From assembly GCA_903916165.1 (NCBI GenBank), contig CAIWVR010000470.1, positions 1 to 7,599 on the forward strand: 7,599 bases of DNA, given 5' to 3'. Below are positions 5,544 through 7,599 of this stretch, piece by piece. The translations under genes and the position numbers were made by a program. Source of the DNA: an uncultured Hyphomicrobiales bacterium. Lineage in GTDB: Bacteria > Pseudomonadota > Alphaproteobacteria > Rhizobiales > Beijerinckiaceae. Every line of letters begins with the position of its first letter. Position 1 is the stretch's first letter. Under the pieces are notes generated by a model. That model did no database searches. It had not been told where the DNA came from and saw nothing but the letters and a program-made list of their open reading frames with translations.

Positions 5544-6074
5544 ATGCTCGATCTTCAGGACCTGGACCACGCAGAAAGTTTTGCCCGCCTGAGCGCCAGA
5601 TCGCAGGTGCAGGACGCGGATTATCTGAGGGCCGGAGGCGAGACGCTGGTGCGCCTGCTGGCCGATCCCACGCTGCTCGAGGGCGTCAGGCTGACGCGCG
5701 TTTCTGGCGGCTATTCCCGCAACCTGCTGTTCGGCGACGACCGGATCACGGTGTATGCCATCGTCTGGTCGGCGGGCTCCCGGACATCCATCCACGACCA
5801 TCATTGTTCCTGCTGCTATGCTATTCTGTCGGGCACCTTGACGGAATTCTGGTACGAGACGATCGACGCGATCCATGTCGCGCAGTCGCGCGCCGTCATA
5901 CGCGGTGCCGGCGAGATCGCCTGCCTGCTTCCCACCGGTCCCAATCTCCACAAGATGCTGAATGCGGGCGACCAGGAGGCCATCTCCCTGCATATCTATG
6001 GCTATGACAACAGGACCCGCGCCTCGTCGATCGCCTGTGAATATCTTGAACCCAGATCGACAGCCGCACAATAA
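5544..6074 (+). CDS. cdo: Cysteine dioxygenase, Arg-type
   Basis: A cytoplasmic cupin-fold, non-haem iron enzyme that oxidises the thiol of cysteine with O2 to cysteine sulfinate. Numbered from the ATG at 5544, the iron ligands are His84 and His86 (SIHDHH) and His136 (NLHKM). YSRN (57-60) aligns with human Tyr58-Thr-Arg60, giving the Arg that holds the cysteine carboxylate. SLHIY (148-152) matches the Ser153-His155-Tyr157 triad. Cys91 lies seven residues after the first iron His, the spacing of human Cys93, which forms the Cys-Tyr crosslink. The 5544 start puts the Tyr at 57, against 58 in human, and gives 176 residues. An upstream in-frame ATG at 5442 would add 34 AT-rich codons that overlap the promoter, so it is rejected. 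The gene is divergent from the Lrp-type regulator. Confidence 0.88.
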   Translation: MLDLQDLDHAESFARLSARSQVQDADYLRAGGETLVRLLADPTLLEGVRLTRVSGGYSRNLLFGDDRITVYAIVWSAGSRTSIHDHHCSCCYAILSGTLTEFWYETIDAIHVAQSRAVIRGAGEIACLLPTGPNLHKMLNAGDQEAISLHIYGYDNRTRASSIACEYLEPRSTAAQ

Positions 6075-6142
6075 GTCCCTTCACTCAGCCAGTATTTTGA
6101 ATGCGTGGCGCTCTTGTCATCACCCTGCCTTGAGCCTTCAGG

Positions 6143-6457
6143 ATGAGCCATCTGCGCATCGCAACCGGTCCCGGTATCCGGCACTGGACCGATGGTCCTT
6201 TCAGCTTTCGCATGACGCGCGATGCGGGCTTCCGTTTCCTGAACGGGCCCTTCACCATGATTGGTCTCACGCCGGTCGATCCCGCCCGCGATGGTTTCAT
6301 GCTGTGCGGCAGCCCCGCCATATTGACCGACCCGGTCGCCTGGCTCGCGGCACAGGGCTTTGCCGAGGGCAGCAGGGCGAAAGCGCGGCAATATGTGATC
6401 GACGAGGCCTTCGTTGAGCGCCCGCGATTTTGCGTGCTTTATGTCGACCGGAAGTGA
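6143..6457 (+). pseudogene. fpr: Internally deleted ferredoxin-NADP+ reductase
   Basis: The frame is open for 104 codons, while bacterial ferredoxin-NADP+ reductases have about 257. The first 43 or so residues (HWTDGPFSFRMTRDAGFRFL, then NGPFTMIGL) match the family's N-terminus, the first strands of the FAD domain. The rest (DPARDGFMLCGSPAILTD, then QGFAEG and YVIDEAFVER) matches its C-terminus, including the CGSP of the NADP site. About 150 residues are gone, including the RxYS FAD motif and the GTG NADP motif. The join falls at MIGL/TPVDP; intact relatives have a GL at both places, so a deletion at short homology is plausible. It cannot be a working reductase. No good ribosome site precedes the ATG. 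A small translated peptide is possible but not supported. Confidence 0.75.
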
Positions 6458-6545
6458 AGATAGATAGACGCCTGAACATCGGCCCCCGGGCCAGGCTTGC
6501 GAGAAGATGAAAGTCGTTATGAGCAATTCCGCGGAAGGTGCAGGC

Positions 6546-7599
6546 ATGCCGGGCGAATGGAATTTCTGGATCGACCGGGGCGGTACCTTCACCGATGTCA
6601 TTGCGCGCAAGCCCGACGGGTCGCTGGAAACCCGCAAGTTGCTGTCCGAGAACCCGCAGGCCTATGCAGATGCGGCCGTGCAGGGCATTCGCGACCTTAT
6701 GGGTCTCGAGGCCGGACGGAAGATCCCGTCCGCCCGCATAGAAGCCATCAAAATGGGCACGACGGTGGCCACCAATGCCCTGCTGGAGCGCAAGGGCGAA
6801 CGCACGGTGCTCATCACCACGCGCGGCTTCGCCGATGCGTTACGCATCGGCTACCAGACCCGCAGCGACATTTTCGCGCTCGACATCCGCAAGCCCGAGC
6901 AGCTCTACGAGAGTGTCGTCGAAATCGCCGAGCGCGTGCTGGCCGATGGCACGGTCGAGCACGCTCCGGATCTCGCGCAGGTGCGCCACGATCTCGCAGC
7001 CGCGCGTGCCACCGGCATCGAGGCCTGCGCCATCGTCTTCATGCATGCCTATCGCTATCCGGCGCATGAGGCGGCTGTCGCGGTGATCGCCCGTGAGGTC
7101 GGCTTCACCCAGGTCTCGGTCTCGCATGAGGTGAGCCCGCTGATGAAGCTCGTCGGGCGTGGCGACACCACCGTCGCCGATGCCTATCTTTCACCCGTGC
7201 TGCGCCGCTACGTCGATCGCGTGGCGGCCGAATTCGACGATGCGGGCTCCGCCACGAAACTGATGTTCATGATGTCATCGGGCGGGCTCACGGACGCCAG
7301 CCTGTTTCAGGGCCGCGACGCCATCCTGTCGGGTCCGGCGGGCGGTGTGGTGGGCTGCGTCGAGACCGCAAAACTCGCCGGTTTTTCACGCGTCATCGGG
7401 TTCGACATGGGCGGCACATCAACCGATGTGTCCCACTTCGAGGGGGAATTCGAACGCACGCTGGAGACGGAAGTGGCAGGCGTCCGGATTCGCGCGCCAA
7501 TGATGCTGATCCACACGGTCGCAGCCGGTGGCGGCTCGATCCTGCATGCTGATTCCGGACGCTTCGTCGTGGGGCCGGATTCGGCGGGTGCCGATCCCG
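6546..7599 (+). CDS. oplAH: 5-Oxoprolinase (ATP-dependent), N-terminal part, cut by window end
   Basis: A cytoplasmic enzyme that hydrolyses 5-oxoproline (pyroglutamate) to glutamate at the cost of ATP. The visible 351 residues are the hydantoinase-A-type half. They show [11 protein letters not shown] (8-18), LLSENP (32-37), [17 protein letters not shown] (70-86), [13 protein letters not shown] (100-112), [17 protein letters not shown] (193-209), ILSGPAGG (260-267), the phosphate-binding [13 protein letters not shown] (285-297) and [10 protein letters not shown] (323-332). The wording of these motifs is that of the single-chain enzyme of about 1,200 residues rather than of split HyuA hydantoinases, but the rest is outside the window. 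The ATG at 6546 is preferred: GGAAGG lies seven bases upstream and the start fits the family. In-frame ATGs at 6507 and 6519 have weaker sites. It lies in the same direction as the cysteine dioxygenase gene and the reductase remnant. Confidence 0.9.
   Translation, partial: MPGEWNFWIDRGGTFTDVIARKPDGSLETRKLLSENPQAYADAAVQGIRDLMGLEAGRKIPSARIEAIKMGTTVATNALLERKGERTVLITTRGFADALRIGYQTRSDIFALDIRKPEQLYESVVEIAERVLADGTVEHAPDLAQVRHDLAAARATGIEACAIVFMHAYRYPAHEAAVAVIAREVGFTQVSVSHEVSPLMKLVGRGDTTVADAYLSPVLRRYVDRVAAEFDDAGSATKLMFMMSSGGLTDASLFQGRDAILSGPAGGVVGCVETAKLAGFSRVIGFDMGGTSTDVSHFEGEFERTLETEVAGVRIRAPMMLIHTVAAGGGSILHADSGRFVVGPDSAGADP

Noticed and set aside
5526..6637. Minus-strand frames opposite the cysteine dioxygenase and reductase genes
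   Set aside because: Low-complexity, Arg/Gly-rich translations antisense to genes with recognised catalytic or family motifs.
6497..7086. Plus-strand Arg/Ala-rich frames inside the 5-oxoprolinase gene
   Set aside because: Out-of-frame reading of a gene whose proper frame matches the family throughout.
1..7599. CRISPR array
   Set aside because: No regularly spaced direct repeats of 24-40 bp were seen; the short repeats at 54-109 and 2196-2232 are too few and too close.

Overview
The window looks like a junction between the end of a tRNA-integrated mobile element and a GC-rich chromosomal catabolic locus. Codon use, genes encoded with CCA-ended tRNAs, and the character of the proteins suggest a proteobacterium, most likely an alphaproteobacterium. 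That assignment is an inference from style, not from a marker gene.

Left part (1 to about 2395): the terminal part of an integrative element. It carries a hypothetical protein with a C-terminal helix-turn-helix-like segment (minus, start best placed at 857) and a full-length tyrosine recombinase (minus, start best placed at 2185, all catalytic residues present). Upstream of the recombinase is a cluster of TGGTAGCT/AGCTACCA repeats. The element ends in a 50-bp 3' fragment of a tRNA-Arg(CCG) gene (2346-2395), complete from the anticodon stem through CCA but with no 5' half. This is the displaced att copy. The element therefore extends left out of the window towards the reconstituted tRNA gene, and host DNA begins after 2395.

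Middle (2396 to 4830): about 270 bp without a gene but with strong nested inverted repeats (2570-2638), then a leftward ABC importer operon of the nitrate/sulfonate/taurine (SsuBC/TauBC-like) class. The ATPase and permease overlap by ATGA. Upstream of the permease, where the substrate-binding protein would be expected, there is only a short, frame-broken remnant (about 4267-4587).

Right part (4831 to 7599): an Lrp/AsnC regulator (minus) diverges from an Arg-type cysteine dioxygenase (plus). The shared AT-rich intergenic region holds a 15-mer matching the E. coli Lrp consensus at 13 of 15 positions. Downstream are a ferredoxin-NADP+ reductase reading frame reduced to 104 codons by a large in-frame internal deletion, and the start of a 5-oxoprolinase (hydantoinase A-type N-terminal half) that runs off the window.

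Taken together, the right part reads as an Lrp-controlled locus for amino-acid and thiol breakdown: cysteine to cysteine sulfinate, and 5-oxoproline to glutamate. Both are products of glutathione or gamma-glutamyl breakdown. An importer that has lost its own binding protein lies next to it. Two genes flanking the Lrp/cysteine dioxygenase pair are decayed by deletion, so the locus appears to be under reduction.
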